Assembly: GCA_905221605.1 (NCBI GenBank)
Contig: CAJNDS010001835.1
Location: forward strand, 627,348-691,347
Source of the DNA: Symbiodinium natans
Taxonomy: Eukaryota > Sar > Dinophyceae > Suessiales > Symbiodiniaceae
Direction: 5' to 3'
Length of the DNA stretch: 64,000 nucleotides
The notes under the pieces are model-generated. The model was not told where the DNA came from. It was given only the letters and a program-made list of their open reading frames with translations, and did no database searches. Made by a program: the position numbers and the translations under genes. This document shows, in pieces, positions 12,201-24,256 of this stretch. The stretch's first letter is position 1. Every line of letters starts with the position of its first letter.

Positions 12201-12580
12201 CTAAGAGTCTACACTTTTGACAAGGAGTCATTGATTTCGGCCCAGCCGCCAATGAGCTAAAAAGAAGGCACTCGGTCCTTGCAACTGCACCTTGAAGCCT
12301 CAACCCCGCCTGAAGCCGTAGACTCCGTAGACTTCTTATCGACCATTGACACAACCTGCCAAGCGACGTATTCCAATAAACTCTACCCAACACTTTAACA
12401 GGGCCCTAAACCCCCAGAAGGTTGCCGAAAGCCCTGCCGTACAACCCCTCGCTCAGGTCAGGCTACCGTCCTGGGGGCTGCCCTGGTCACCTTCGCGTCA
12501 TGACCTGAGAACCCGTTGAGATGTTAAAGAAACACTAGAGAACGGTTATCCCGAAAGCATTTTCAAGCCAGGATTAAGAC
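9246..12580. other. Stretch without a supported gene
   Basis: Short ORFs on both strands only. Diverged TTTAGGG-like repeats occur at about 9895-9970, GAGAGATAG-type repeats at 10760-10820, and a C homopolymer at 10862-10873. The minus-strand ORF of 183 codons at 10197-10748 shows no recognisable motif. Confidence 0.4.
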
Positions 12581-12583
12581 CTC

Positions 12584-12780
12584 GCATCAGGCCATCCATC
12601 CATGCATCTTCCATCAAGACATCCATCACAACATCCATCCATGCATAACGAAGAACCTTCACGAAGACCACCCGCCATCCATCACAAAATCCATCACGAC
12701 ATGATAACGAAGAACCTTCACGAAGACACCCGCCATCCATCCATGCGTCAGCGATAGCGAAGAAGCTTCACGACAAGAAC
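12584..12780. repeat. Imperfect tandem repeat, about 50-59 bp unit
   Basis: The phrase TARCGAAGAARCTTCACGA recurs at 12646, 12705 and 12755, each time joined to CCATCCATC-type tetramers. The spacing is 59 and then 50 bases, so the units differ by an internal deletion. Confidence 0.75.
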
Positions 12781-15750
12781 ACGCAGAGGGTTGTCCTTCG
12801 CGGCCGAAAATGAAAACGCCTGCATGGCATGCAGCCTGTGGCTCAGGGTCGGGTGTAAAAAGCAACCGTTTATTCCGCCTTGACAAGGCGGTGGCCAGCC
12901 GAGGGCTGCCTTTCTGCCGTGCCCTGGCCGCCCACAGATTCTATTTCTGGTGTTCCGAATCCGAGACCCAACGCTTTGGACTGTGTTGCTTTAAGTCTTT
13001 GGGGGCGCGCAGGCCGTGCAGCCCCATAGGCTTCGCTACATGTGATACGTGCTTTGCGGTTGCGAGGCGCGCATCCGCCTTCGCATCCTCCGTACCCGGA
13101 TCCCGGAGCAAGCGCAGCAGCCCGAGATTCCAATGTTGCCACAGATGGGCGTGCGCGCAGCAGTTATGTGAAGCACAGTTAACTTGTGTGTGCTGTTCGG
13201 GAATCGAACCTGCTTTCTAAGCTAGTACGTCAGGCGGCAGCATAGACTTCAACTGACCGCCGTCCATCTCCCCAATGCGTGAGACGGTGAGACGCGTGTC
13301 CCTGCTTGGCGTCTCGATGGTCTTTGACTTCGGATCGCCCTTTCGAGTCGAGGACCCTGTGACCCTCGTCGGGCCTGTCGTTTTGAGGCGTCTGGCGCAT
13401 TTCGTGGGATGATTGTGCCATGATGTACCAGCTTGTTCCTGGTCTGCGCTCCGTAAACAAGCCCAGTGCCAAAAACCGAACTTGCTGGAACCTCGCGATT
13501 GGTACTCCCTGCACAGACCTCGAGGTTGCCTCACTTCGTGCCCCTGACCCTGACCACTGCCGGCGGCACCTTCGAGTGGTGGGGGTCTCGGCATTGGTGA
13601 TTGAAATTCAGCGGATGCGAGGAGGTGTGAGGTGCTGTGAAGGGGTGCTGGCGACTTTGACAGATGTTCGGGATTCGAACTTCTTGATCCCAGACCTTGC
13701 TGCGACTAATGGTTACACCTGGTAAATGTCTGCGTTTGCTTGGGCAGGCTCTTGATCAGTGTCGGTTTTGTAGCTGAGTGCGTGATCGTCTATACTCTTC
13801 ACAACAGAACCCAGGAGCGGCGAAGACGGGGGAACTCATGATGCAGTTCTGTTTGGGCCCTGGTTGGGCTTGCAGCGTTTGGATGCTCAGATGATGCACC
13901 ATGTCACTGGTGAAGTAGCGGCTATGCTGCCCAAGCTGACAGGTCCGTTGCTGGGCCTTTCGGCGAGCCCGGAGAGCTAGAGGTGCCTTTGAGACCCTGA
14001 ACATTCCGGACTCTGGCCGCTTAGGGCCTGACGGTTTCGCCAGGTGCGCAGCGGCCATGCCATGGCCACGGCCTTGTCCATGCCTGCTGCCCAGATGGTG
14101 CAAGGTTGCGTGGGAGGCTGGCTGACTCCACTAACCTCAGGCTCTCCTGCCCGTGACAGGTTGGGCTCATCGCGTATTTTCCGAATGCGTGAGTTCAGCT
14201 AGGCGGGAGGCAAGAAAAACAGCCTAGGCAGGCGAAGGAAAGCCCTAGTACCTCTCGGAGGGGTCACTTCAGTTGAAGAGTGCTGGTTGGCATCAGCCTG
14301 GATCCTCTGAGCTGAGGCCGGAGCTGATGAGCGCACAGGCAGCCCAGGGTTTTACATGCCGTCTCAAGGCCCACGCCTCAGCTCCCTCGCCTTCTTTGAG
14401 GACGGTAGACTCAAGAATACTGTCCAGCAAGGCTTCCTGGATTTCCTGAAGTAAAAAATGTCAAAGCACCTGTCGCCCTGCTTGCATCTGCCTGCAAAGG
14501 ATGGTGAAGTACAAGCTGCAGACAACACCAAGGCTCGGCACTGCGCAACGGTAACAGCCCCACAGGGCGAGTGAGCCACCGATGTGGGAGTTGTGCGACA
14601 AAGGAGCCCCAACCGAAGCGCAAAAAAAAGTTGGCCTTCGATGACGTGTGTTGGGCCCAGCCTTCGTACTGTACCAGAGACATGTGAAGGCAGTCGTGGA
14701 GCAGTGCCACGGCCCCCAAGGCAGGGCACCCTGGTTGACGCCTCCGACAGCGAGGACTCGGAAAGCGGCAGCGGAAGTGCTCCTTGGATGATCTTGGATG
14801 TAGCTCCTGCTCCTTGCACTTTGTCAATCTCGTCGTGGTCCCATCCCAATACCCACAAGTACCTCTAGAGCTCCTGAAAGCATGCCGGAACTCTGCGCCT
14901 CCCCCCCCCCCCAAATGTTTGCTGGCTTGAAACCCAACAGTAGCCAACACCTAAGTGATCCGAACTCTCAGAACTCCGGTCAGGAACACGACACAGGCGA
15001 CGTTCATGATGAGCCGGCACGATCCCAGCAGCAATGGGTCCCCAAAACCGAGGCAGCTGCTGCACCTGATGATACCTAATGGATTTCGTTGTGACAACAG
15101 CTTTGGGTTACTGGCTGAAACCAGTGTCAATCTACTGCAGTCATGGCAGCTCAGTCCAGTGCTACGCTGTTCATGCTTCCAATGGCCAGCAGCGCGAAGG
15201 GTTCGTCACCAGCCAAGAATCTCACGGTAACATGCTTGCGTGCCGAATGACGGCCTTTTGGTATCCAGCCCAGCCCCTCTTAGAAAGCCTATCAAGAATC
15301 CCATATAAACCGAGAGGCCGGCGCCAGCCAATCTACTTTGTCCCTGCCCGTTCTGGTCGAGAAGGCACGCGGAACAAGAGCAGCCAGAGAGAGCGAGAGA
15401 GACAGAGAGATTGTGACCTGCCGCGCATCTGCAAAAACAACTGCCTGCAGTGATGGCTAGCAGCTGTCGGTGGGGTAACAGCAACAGCTCCCCCACAAGG
15501 AGCGTCATGGCTCGTGTGCATTCTTCTTTTTGCCTGCCGTGCCCCTAGCATGGAGCATAACGCTTCAATCAGCCATGCGGGAAGGACCAATACTGCTACC
15601 GTCAGCGGGCGGGAGCGCTTTCGCATGCTTTCGCGTTAGCATGTCAAGAGGGCGGTGTCGGGCTCTTCCAGCTGCTAAGGTGCGGATGCAGCAAGTGTTT
15701 GAAGGGCCGTTCCCTTGGTCGCAGGGGGCGTGTTCTAGACATACTTCGGC

Positions 15751-15751
<1 letters not shown>

Positions 15752-15780
<29 letters not shown>
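15752..15780. repeat. (GA)n microsatellite
   Basis: About 14 uninterrupted GA units. Confidence 0.9.
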
Positions 15781-15783
<3 letters not shown>

Positions 15784-16984
15784 AGGGGTGAGACTTACCG
15801 AGTGCTCAGGCTTGCAAGTCGTTGCCAGGACACGCAGTGGGCATGTTGTAAGTTGCACTGTACCCGTTAGACTGCTAAAGCTGCAGCCTGGCCATGGCCG
15901 CCTTTAAGGCAGGTGTTCGGGCAGCAACGGGGAGGGCACGTTCTTGGCGGGGTGTCGTGCACGGGCGTGCCCTAAAGTCCCAGCCCACCAGAACTCCCGC
16001 TAACGCGGGAGTGAAGGGGTTGGGGGCGGCGGGGTTTGCGCAGCCGGCCCACTCCCGGGAACAAGGATGCCATCAGGCTCCCGGTAGAAGACAGCTCAAT
16101 TAGGGGTGGGCCCCTGAGTCAGGGCAGAGACCAGGGGGGTGCACGCTACCAACAAACCAACCCGAGGTGTGCCACCTGCATGCAACAGATACGCGGGGGC
16201 CGTTAATTCAAGCACGCTTTTGCCTGCCACAGAATTTTTTCACCAGACAGATTGGGACATTCACTCAGACGGCTTACACCAGCGAAGAACTCATTGGGGA
16301 GGCTGGCCCTCCGCAACCAGACGCCTAAGCAAACCGAAGAGACCAGTTTTCACCAGCTGAACCAATGAGGGTCATGACACAAAAAAAAACAAGCTATGGA
16401 GGGGGAGGTGAGGCCAGAGGAGGAAGCAACGGGGCCGACACAGCCATGGACCGCCAATGCTATAGAGGGGCCGACGGGAGAACGAGCCCGGGGCTACACC
16501 GACATCGAGATGAACTGAGGGAGAGTGACGCATCAGAACCTGAATCTGATGACGAACACCGTAGGCGCACACTGCAGGGGGCCCTCACCGATTAGTGGCT
16601 TTAAACTATGGTTTCCTAAGGTACTTGGAGTCCTAACTGGGGGCCTGAGGTGAAGGGGAGCGTGAGCGCGGTCAGAGTAGCAGTACAGAGCTCCCAGTGG
16701 TGTCGTGAACCGAGGGGTGTCGGGGGCGGGGAGGTTGGCTTTTCGGAAGGTTGAGGCGGTTTGTGGGGGCTTGGGGAGTTCAGGGAAGAGGGGCTGTGGG
16801 ATTTACGGGGGCTGGCCCGGTTAGGACACTCAGGACACTAAGGACACCCACGAAGGTGCCACTGGGGGCGCCGCGCGGCGGCCAACAGGGCAGTCAGGGA
16901 CATCTTAAAAGTCTCACGTGACGCAGGAGCGGGGCGCGCCTTGGCGCAGGGTCCGTCCCTATGCCCCTAAGCAAAGCACAGCAA

Positions 16985-17011
16985 GAGAGAGAGAGAGAGA
17001 GAGAGAGAGAG
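16985..17011. repeat. (GA)n microsatellite
   Basis: About 13 uninterrupted GA units, followed at 17038-17048 by a run of G. Confidence 0.9.
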
Positions 17012-18047
17012 CACCCATCTGGGCGCGCCTCGCGCGCGGGGGGGGGGGTTCCGCTCCCCTCATGCCCCGTAGAAGAAGAAGAGAGAGCACCTCATTGTCT
17101 GGGTCTTCTACAGCCTTTCGATCATGTCCCTCCAGAATAGGCTGAGAGCAACAGAGCAACTGTATTGGAACGAGGGTTGGATGCAGATGGTGCAGTAGCA
17201 TGACTAGCCAACCTTCGAAGCACCAGACTGTCCAAGTTTACTCCGATGTGCTGAGGCCTGTGCAATCCTCCGAGGCCACCTTCAGACGGCTTTCCAAAGG
17301 CATTCCGAGCCATTGACCTCACGCGACATACCTCCTTGTTGCTGTTGCTGCGAAGAACGCAAAAGAAAACGGTGAGGCGTCTCTTTTTTTGTTTAACTCG
17401 CAATGAGGGTGTTGAGTCGAGAGCTTGAATCCTGAGCCCCGGATCGCAGAAGCCACGCAGGCACTGGCAGCAGCGAGCCACCACCAAACGGCGGAGCCTG
17501 GACAACCCAGATTCTTGGGGACTCTTTCTAATTTTTCTGTCCGGGGGCGGGGCCCTGTAGGTACATATGGCTTTGTTTGGAGGAATGTGTGCAGGGTCCA
17601 AATCGATTCGTGTGGTTTTGTGCGGGCTTGGGTCCTCAGTCTGGTTGAACCTGTAGTAAAGGCTCTGATCGGGAAGCTGACTCACACAGACCAGAGGTTA
17701 CGAGAGCAGTTACCATGCGCAGTAGTACTCAAGGTCATCTTGCTCCAGCAAGTATCGGCGATTGCAAATCTTGCGGATGCCCCATGCTCAGCAAGTGCGC
17801 ATGCTGGTGCAGCCACCGTCTTGAGACGGCCTCCCGTTACAGGACCGCAAATTCTCAAATCGTGCATTTCCGATTCAGAGCCCGAGCAGTTGCCACACCG
17901 AGGCTCATGGGAATAGCCACGCCAGATGTGAGGCTCGTCGATATGATCGATGTGAGTGCTTCGTTGCCTGCCGGTAGCATTGCGTAAGTGAACTCAAGGG
18001 ATCCACGTGCGCTTTCCTTCTGCGGCAGACGGCAAGCATGTAAAAAT

Positions 18048-18209
18048 ATGGATGTGCTGGTTGAGCTGCGCGTGCAAGGGGTTAAGCTTGAGCTTTTGAA
18101 GAAAGCTACTTGCTGCCAGGGCGTGTGGGAGCCTGTCCCAGCCATCTCCTTGACAGCCAGCACCGGCCTAAGCCCCTCAGCGGTGTACGAGCACATCGAG
18201 CACGTGTGA
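18048..18209 (+). CDS. Short ORF upstream of HSP90, unrecognised
   Basis: ATG at 18048 (possibly internal) opens 53 codons ending in TGA: MDVLVELRVQGVKLELLKKA and on to YEHIEHV. An acceptor-like ggcag lies a few bases upstream. The composition is protein-like and it may be the terminal exon of a gene to the left. No family assigned. Confidence 0.25.
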   Translation: MDVLVELRVQGVKLELLKKATCCQGVWEPVPAISLTASTGLSPSAVYEHIEHV

Positions 18210-18464
18210 CGCTTTGAAACATCCATGCGCTGGTTCCGATGGGCTGTGGCGACTTTGTCTTAAAAGGGGGGGGGGGGGCTGGTACTGTTGCACTAAGGCG
18301 GCAACCCAGGAGTTGCTGGCCGAGCCACCTGCCAAGTCGCAGCAGCCTCGACCTGTCATGAATCTGCCGGCATTCTCATTGCTCTGGCAGAGCTTCAGTT
18401 CCGAAAGCCTCGAACATGTGACAACCGCTTCTCAGCCGAGCTGCACCTTTTTTCCGCAGCATTT

Positions 18465-18479
18465 TGGTTCCAGAAAAGG
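18465..18479 (+). promoter_or_regulatory. Weak spliced-leader relict candidate
   Basis: The 15-mer beginning at about 18465 (GCATTTTGGTTCCAG) matches the relict dinoflagellate spliced-leader core CCATTTTGGCTCAAG at 12 of 15 positions. It sits right behind a pyrimidine-rich acceptor (ttttttccgcag) about 50 bases upstream of the proposed HSP90 start. With three mismatches it may be chance. Confidence 0.25.
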
Positions 18480-18524
18480 TAAGGATTTTGGGCCGACTTT
18501 GAAGCCCTCCGCCTTCATCGCAGA

Positions 18525-21500
18525 ATGATTCCTCCCCGGCGTCAAGCTCAGCGAGGGCACTCCTCACCAATTTTGAGATCCCTGGTGGGGGGATTCCTTG
18601 TGCACCTGGGCCTCGGTGTTTACGCTTTTATGTAGGTGTAGGCCTTTTTGGTCTGTAGGCTCGCGCTCTGTCTCGCTGTTTTGCTCCCCTCGCAGGTACT
18701 TCGCTGGCCCTGCGGCATTCTCGGTCCTCACTTCTGGCCGTCCCTCGACGTTACACGGCAGTGGACACAGGCCGTTCAGCTTGGCACGCCGAGCTGAAAG
18801 TGCTGAAACTGCCACTGCCACAGAGGTGGCCGATGGTGAGGAATTCGAGTTTCAGGCTGAGGTGGGCCGGGTCATGGACATCATTATCAACTCTTTGTAC
18901 TCCAACAAGGACGTCTTTCTCCGAGAGCTGGTGTCCAACGCCGCAGATGCTTGTGACAAGAAGCGCTTCCTCGCCCTCACGGAGAGTGACGCCCCCCCGG
19001 AGCCGATGAAGCTGCGCATCAACACGAACAAGGACGACAGGCTGCTCATGATTGAAGACAATGGAGTGGGCATGTTGAAGGAGGAGCTCAAAGAAAACCT
19101 TGGCCGGATTGCCCGGTCAGGCACTGCCAACTTTGTCAAAGAGCTGGGCAGCGGAGATGCAGATGTCAGCCTCATCGGACAGTTCGGTGTGGGCTTCTAC
19201 TCAGCATTTCTTGTAGCAAACAAGGTGGAAGTATATTCCAAGAGCTTCAAGAAGGAGAGCGACGGGAAGATCTGGAAGTGGTCATCCACCGGCCACTCCT
19301 ACAGCATCAAGGAGACCGATGAGGAGCTCTTCGGCGAGCAGAGTGGAACCAAGATCGTTTTGCATTTGCGTGAAGAGGCGCAGGAATACCTGGATACAGG
19401 CAAGCTCTCTGACCTTCTGAAGAAGTACAGTGAGTTCATCACCTTCCCCATTGAGCTGTATAATGAGAAGGTTCAGTACGACCAGGTCCCGGATGAGTCT
19501 GCACCCCCTCCCAAGGAAGGCGAGAAGCAGAAGATGAAGAGTGTCCCGCGTTCGGTGTACGAGTGGGATATCATGAACAAGATGAAGCCCATTTGGCAGC
19601 TCGCCTGCAAGTCAGTGCTTGCGCTTCATGAAAGGTCGAGGTTGGATTTGGAGAGAGATGGTTCTTTTTCATGCTTCTGTGCATCTTAAGTATGCCCGAA
19701 CTCCCACAGCCTTCTGCTATCCCGACACTTCCCGACACTTCTGAGGCTGCGAAATCCGGACGTCGTGAACGAGTCTGAGTACACCGAATTCTACAAGACC
19801 ACCTTCAAGGCCTTCGATGAGCCCATGTCGACGACACACTTTAAGGTGGAGGGCCAGATCGAATTCCGGGCTTTGGTGTTCATCCCTTCTACCATGCCCT
19901 TCGAGCTGACCCGCGACATGTTCTCACCAGAGGGCCGGGCCATGCGCCTTTACGTGAAGCGCGTCTTCATCAACGACAAGTTTGAGGACTTGGTCCCCCG
20001 ATGGCTTACTTTCGTCCGGGGCGTGGTGGACTCCGAAGACCTCCCGCTGAACGTGGGTCGCGAGATCTTGCAGAAGAGCCGGACTTTGAAGATCATCCGC
20101 AAGAGGGTGGTGCGCAAGGTGCTGGATAGCATCGACGAGGCTTTTCGAGCATCTACTGGGGGCTTTTTTTAGGGCATCATGCCGTGATAAGCATGTGCAA
20201 CCCATGCAGATTCTTCCATTCACTTAAGGACTTGCGCGAGAAGGACCCCAACAAGTTTGAGTCTTTCTGGACGAGCTGCTAGGACATGAGTCCAATTGCC
20301 TACAGACATCGAGTCGCATAAGATGCCTACATCCTACACGTTACCTGCCGACCAAGGCTACGGAAAGTATTTCAAGGTAGGCCTCGTGGAAGACCTGGAC
20401 TACAAGGAGACGCTGCCCAGTTGTGACAACTCATGTAGCAATTGCACTACAATGATCCCAGCCGCAACAGAACCCTGGGGCCGGTTATGAAATGTCCCTG
20501 GGCCCAATTTTGCCAGGATGTGGTCACACCCAACTCCGGCCCAGCAAGAAATGTGTGCAAAGTGGTAGCGATGGGCACTTTCGAAGCTACCAAGACGCAT
20601 GATCCCAAAATCAGGCGGTCTCTAACCTTGACAGGGTTGAACGTATATGGTCATTTCTCGGAAACATGGTCATATATGGTCCCTTTGTGGGTCCTTTTTT
20701 GGGTACCCAAGAAGGTACCCTAGTTTTGAGAGCTGAAAAAAACTGGGGGGATTCTGGGGGTATAGAGTTGTTTCCGATAGCTCTGGAGCCAGACAAACCG
20801 CAGTGCAGAAGCGTTGGCAGCAAGTCTGACTTTGCCGTCCGGGAGAGGCACTCAGCAGTAGGATACTAACAACTTTAACCATAGAAATGTTGGGGGATCA
20901 GTTGTGTTTTCAGTTACTGGGTGAGGATGCTGATGCTTATTGAGTTACTTTTCGGGAGGTGGGCATTATTCACAACTTGCTATCGTGTGTGCGTGTTTGA
21001 AGTGGTCCCCTCGAGTTTTGAGCAAGGCGTGGAACGAGGTCACCAGCACTTGGGTTTAGGGTTTAGGGTTTAGGGTTTAGGGTTTAGGGTTTGGGGTTTA
21101 GGGTTTAGGGTTTAGGGTCTGAGTATCCGTGTGCTCACGCTTTCAGGCGATTCCACAAGTCCTGATGCAAAAAAACCCAAAGCACAGACAGGTTATTAAT
21201 GCATTGAATAATTAGTTGATAATATTAAAAATACTATTAGCAATAATAAGAACAATATGAATAATGACAATATTAATAATAGAACTAAAAAATAAGCAGG
21301 ACGAGCTCAAGAGGTTCGTGCGTTTCTGGTCTTCGAAGAGTGGAGACAACCAGACCAGCCTTGATGAATACATCACCCGCATGAAGGACGGGAATAACTC
21401 AGAGGGCTTTTGTGGGATTTCTTGCAGCCATAGCAACAGCTGTGCAGTATCAGAGTTGCCACTGGTTCGGAATGCCATCCCGCGCCCTGGTTGCCCTTAC

Positions 21501-24256
21501 ATGAGAAAGCGATCCAGGAAGGCCAGGACAAGATCTATTTCGTGACTGGCGAGGGCCGACGCGCAGCAGAGATTGCACCCGCCATGGAGAAGATGAGGTT
21601 GAAGGAGCCCTCGGCTCTTCTTGAAATTCCACCTTTGAGGTGCCTAGGAGCACATGCGCTTGTACTTGGTGCACTAGGTGATACACTACCTCGCAGCGAG
21701 ACACGGGCACTCTAGGCACAAGCCACGCCCGGTTTTGCCACCTGCCGCATCCAGGACTACGAAGTCCTCTACATGGTTGATCCCCTGGATGAGATCTGCA
21801 GCCAAAGTATCGTTGACTACGAGGCTGTGCAGGGTGGAAGGACCTAGAATCTAGACCCCTTCTAAACCAAAAGGGCCCTATAATACAAACCCAATATGTC
21901 CCAGAGGGTAGCTGTTAAAGACCAGGGTCCTCTTTCTGTAACCCCCAAACATAGAAGAATCTTCGAAAAACACCAGCAGAAAGGGACCCCTAGTAGTCGC
22001 AAACCTTGTGCCAGGGCAAGAAGTTGGTAGACATCAACAAGGCAGGCCTCGACCTGGACAAGAGCGACTCAGCTGCACTAGAAACGGTCGATACTTGGGG
22101 GTGCCATGTGCAGCAGGGACCATAAGCTCGAAAAAGGCCACGCGGCACCAGCAGAGACCCAACGCGCAGGGTTCGTGTTGAACATGGTAGAACACATGTC
22201 CTTTGTTGCACCGAAAAATATCGCCACGCAAGGGAGTCCGAAATGGGATGCCCCACCACCCAGGTGTAGCGATTGGACTGTCGTAGATTGTCTTAGTCTG
22301 CCTTTCTTGCGGCAGCACATGCTCGACGTGACAGCATTACGACAACCCTATGACGTGCACTCCCTGAAGGCGAAGATGAGAAGAAGGCGTGTGAGATGGT
22401 TCCCGCTGAGACTACAGGGTTGCTGTCGGCCGGGGCGATTCATAAAGGCTTGTTCCCCGATCTTGAAGGCTAGTGACATGTCTCTTCGTGTTCATCGCAG
22501 TTGTGTCGTTTGGGTAAAGAGGGTCGCGTGGTGATGGTCCGTATCTGCAGCACCCCAGTCTTTCTTGAAATCCCAAAGCCTCAGCGCACATTCGCATCCT
22601 CACTGCGGCGACGACATGTACCTTCAGCGCTCCACGCCGTGTCAGACATGCGCTGCCATCACCAAGAATCGCATCTACTACAGTATTATGCAGCAATGAG
22701 GCAGGCAATATATGTCGGATGGCCTTAACAGCCTTAACAGCTTTGTGCGATAAAGGCGTCTGGCGCGTCTGACGTGACACAGTGATCTACCCTGTATGCC
22801 TGCCAGGAAATGGAAGAGACCACCAAGGACCTGCGCGCACATTGCTCTGAACCCAAAAGTGTTCACCTCACTCGCAAAAGGAAGCAGCTAGAGTTCAGTG
22901 CATGAACCCTGAACCTCACAGTTGGGATTTGTTGGGAGGAGTTTGAAGCACTGGCAACCTGGTTGAAGAAGCAGCTCGGACGCTCGGCCGAAGTAGTGAA
23001 GTCAGATGAAGTCGGGTGGAAAGTTTGAGTGGGGCCAAACTGCGGGAGAGAAGCCTTGTATGCCCCAGGTGAACGTGTGCAGAAGGTGCAGATCTCGGAT
23101 CGCCTTGTCGAGTCCCCGGCCACCCTGGTGCAGGGTGCTGCTTGCCTGCACAAGGAATAGCATAGAAAATGTGTATGCAGATGTATGTACCAATAAGACG
23201 TTAACATGTGACCTGCATGCACGTTGGTTGTTGTGGCAACGGCGGAGGGCGCGAAAGATGTACCCCAGATATATGCACTGCTCGGTTCGTCTACCTCCTT
23301 TTTTTTGGTTCGAGTCCATCGCTTTCTTTGGTCGCAGGAATGGGGTATGTCGCCCATGATGCAGCGCTACATGAAGTCGCAGACTACATCCAGCGCGTCG
23401 GACAGTGCCTTTGCCATCGGCTCGAGGAATCAGGCCCGTTCATCTCGTTACGGTGTCCTTCGCACCTTTTTGAAAGGCTGTTTCAAATGTCAGTCGGCAG
23501 CATGCTCATCGCCTCCTGACTGTCCGATGAGCCTTCAGGCCATCTTGGAGATCAACCCTTCGCACAACGTGGTGAAGGTGGGAGGACTCAGGACTCTCCT
23601 GCAAAGCATCCCGGGCTCCCCATCGTGTGTCCAGATTCCAAGCTTCCGGCTTTGCATATTTCAGCAACATCAGCCGTGCTCCTGCAAAGGCTTTGAAGAA
23701 CTCCTACGAGACAAAGCCTGATTCCGTTGAGACAGAGGACATGGTAGCTGGGCCTACATCTTTGGAGGTTTCGGGTGGGCGTGGCAGGCAGACTTGCAAA
23801 TCCCCGTAAGGTGATGATGATCTATGAGACTGCCGCCTTGATTGGCGGCTACACCATCGAAGACCCAGGCATCTCACTTCAGGGCCACCCCAGCGCACAA
23901 GTTGATTTTTGGCCCAAGCTTGGCTTGAGCTCTGCTTTCTGCCTTCTGCAAAGCCTTGCAGCGGCGAGTGGCTGCCTGTAAAATTCCTAATTATCCAACT
24001 CATCCAAGATGTCCGGCAAGTTTTTCTCGTCCTCATCGCAGCAACAGTCTCAGAACTGGCAGCGTTTAGGATTTGAAGGGTGCGTCTGTCTCTCTGCCAG
24101 CTCTCCTTGAACTTCGTTCCAAAATAATTTTGGGGCTTTGGAGACTTTACTGCAAATGACTGGTCGCTGTGTTGAGTGCCGAGAGCGCAAGGTGACTTCG
24201 CAAGGCGAGTCACGAAGCTCATGGAATTGCAGGCAGAAGGAGCAGGCACGAGTTGA
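18525..24256 (+). CDS. HSP90: Organellar-type HSP90 chaperone, 17 exons
   Basis: ATP-dependent dimeric chaperone of the HSP90 family, about 745 residues. Exons: 18525-18631, 18696-19598, 19746-20148, 20229-20277, 20357-20406, 21300-21386, 21518-21604, 21755-21823, 22015-22063, 22370-22407, 22939-22992, 23086-23136, 23338-23412, 23539-23577, 23690-23743, 23811-23868, 24192-24256. The GHKL ATPase domain shows NSLYSNKDVFLRELVSNAAD (ATP-binding Asn about 117), EDNGVGM (Asp about 157) and GQFGVGFYSA. The middle domain has NESEYTEFYKTTFK, RLYVKRVFI and LPLNVGREILQ. The C-terminal part has VQISDRLVESP, ILEINPSHNVV and MMIYETAALIGGYT. It ends QAEGAGTS, so it has neither the cytosolic MEEVD nor the ER KDEL tail and lacks the long acidic linker. 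The first 80 residues are a basic/hydrophobic presequence, so an organelle location is inferred; which organelle is open. The joins at exons 11/12 and 13/14 are ambiguous by a few codons. The start at 18525 is the best-fitting ATG. Confidence 0.93.
20701..20720. repeat. Hairpin inside HSP90 intron 5
   Basis: GGGTACC (20701-20707), a 6-base loop, GGTACCC (20714-20720). It lies within a G/T-rich segment (20640-20770) whose phrasing (ggtaccc, then ggggattct) recurs loosely at 26960-27000. Confidence 0.6.
21054..21117. repeat. Telomere-type TTTAGGG array in HSP90 intron 5
   Basis: Nine head-to-tail TTTAGGG units with one variant (TTTGGGG). This is the telomere motif of plants and dinoflagellates, here interstitial and inside an intron. 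Confidence 0.95.

Larger units (their letters stand above)
12781..18047. other. Stretch without a supported gene
   Basis: No exon here could be tied to a family. Two microsatellites of (GA)n type lie at 15752-15780 and 16985-17011. Weak exon-like pieces are an Asp/Glu/Ser-rich frame at about 14735-14790 and another at about 16500-16595. Both are composition-only and are not called. Confidence 0.4.

Noticed and set aside
12584-12780. CRISPR-like spacing of the short repeat
   Set aside because: Copies are imperfect, spacers are themselves repetitive tetramers, and the genome is eukaryotic.
13190-13690. Sequences resembling the tRNA T-loop on the minus strand (GGTTCGATTCCC and GTTCGAATCCC)
   Set aside because: The flanking bases do not form a T-stem, and no acceptor or anticodon arm could be placed at the right distances.
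14411-14950. Minus-strand ORFs of 164-179 codons
   Set aside because: Overlapping frames on both strands without a family signature; cannot be told from chance.
17122-17685. Minus-strand ORF of 187 codons
   Set aside because: No recognisable domain, and it includes low-complexity DNA; plus-strand frames here are equally open.
18358-18478. Alternative first exon for HSP90 from ATG 18358 with donor GTAAGG at 18479
   Set aside because: Its phase does not match the acceptor at 18696, whereas the exon from ATG 18525 does.
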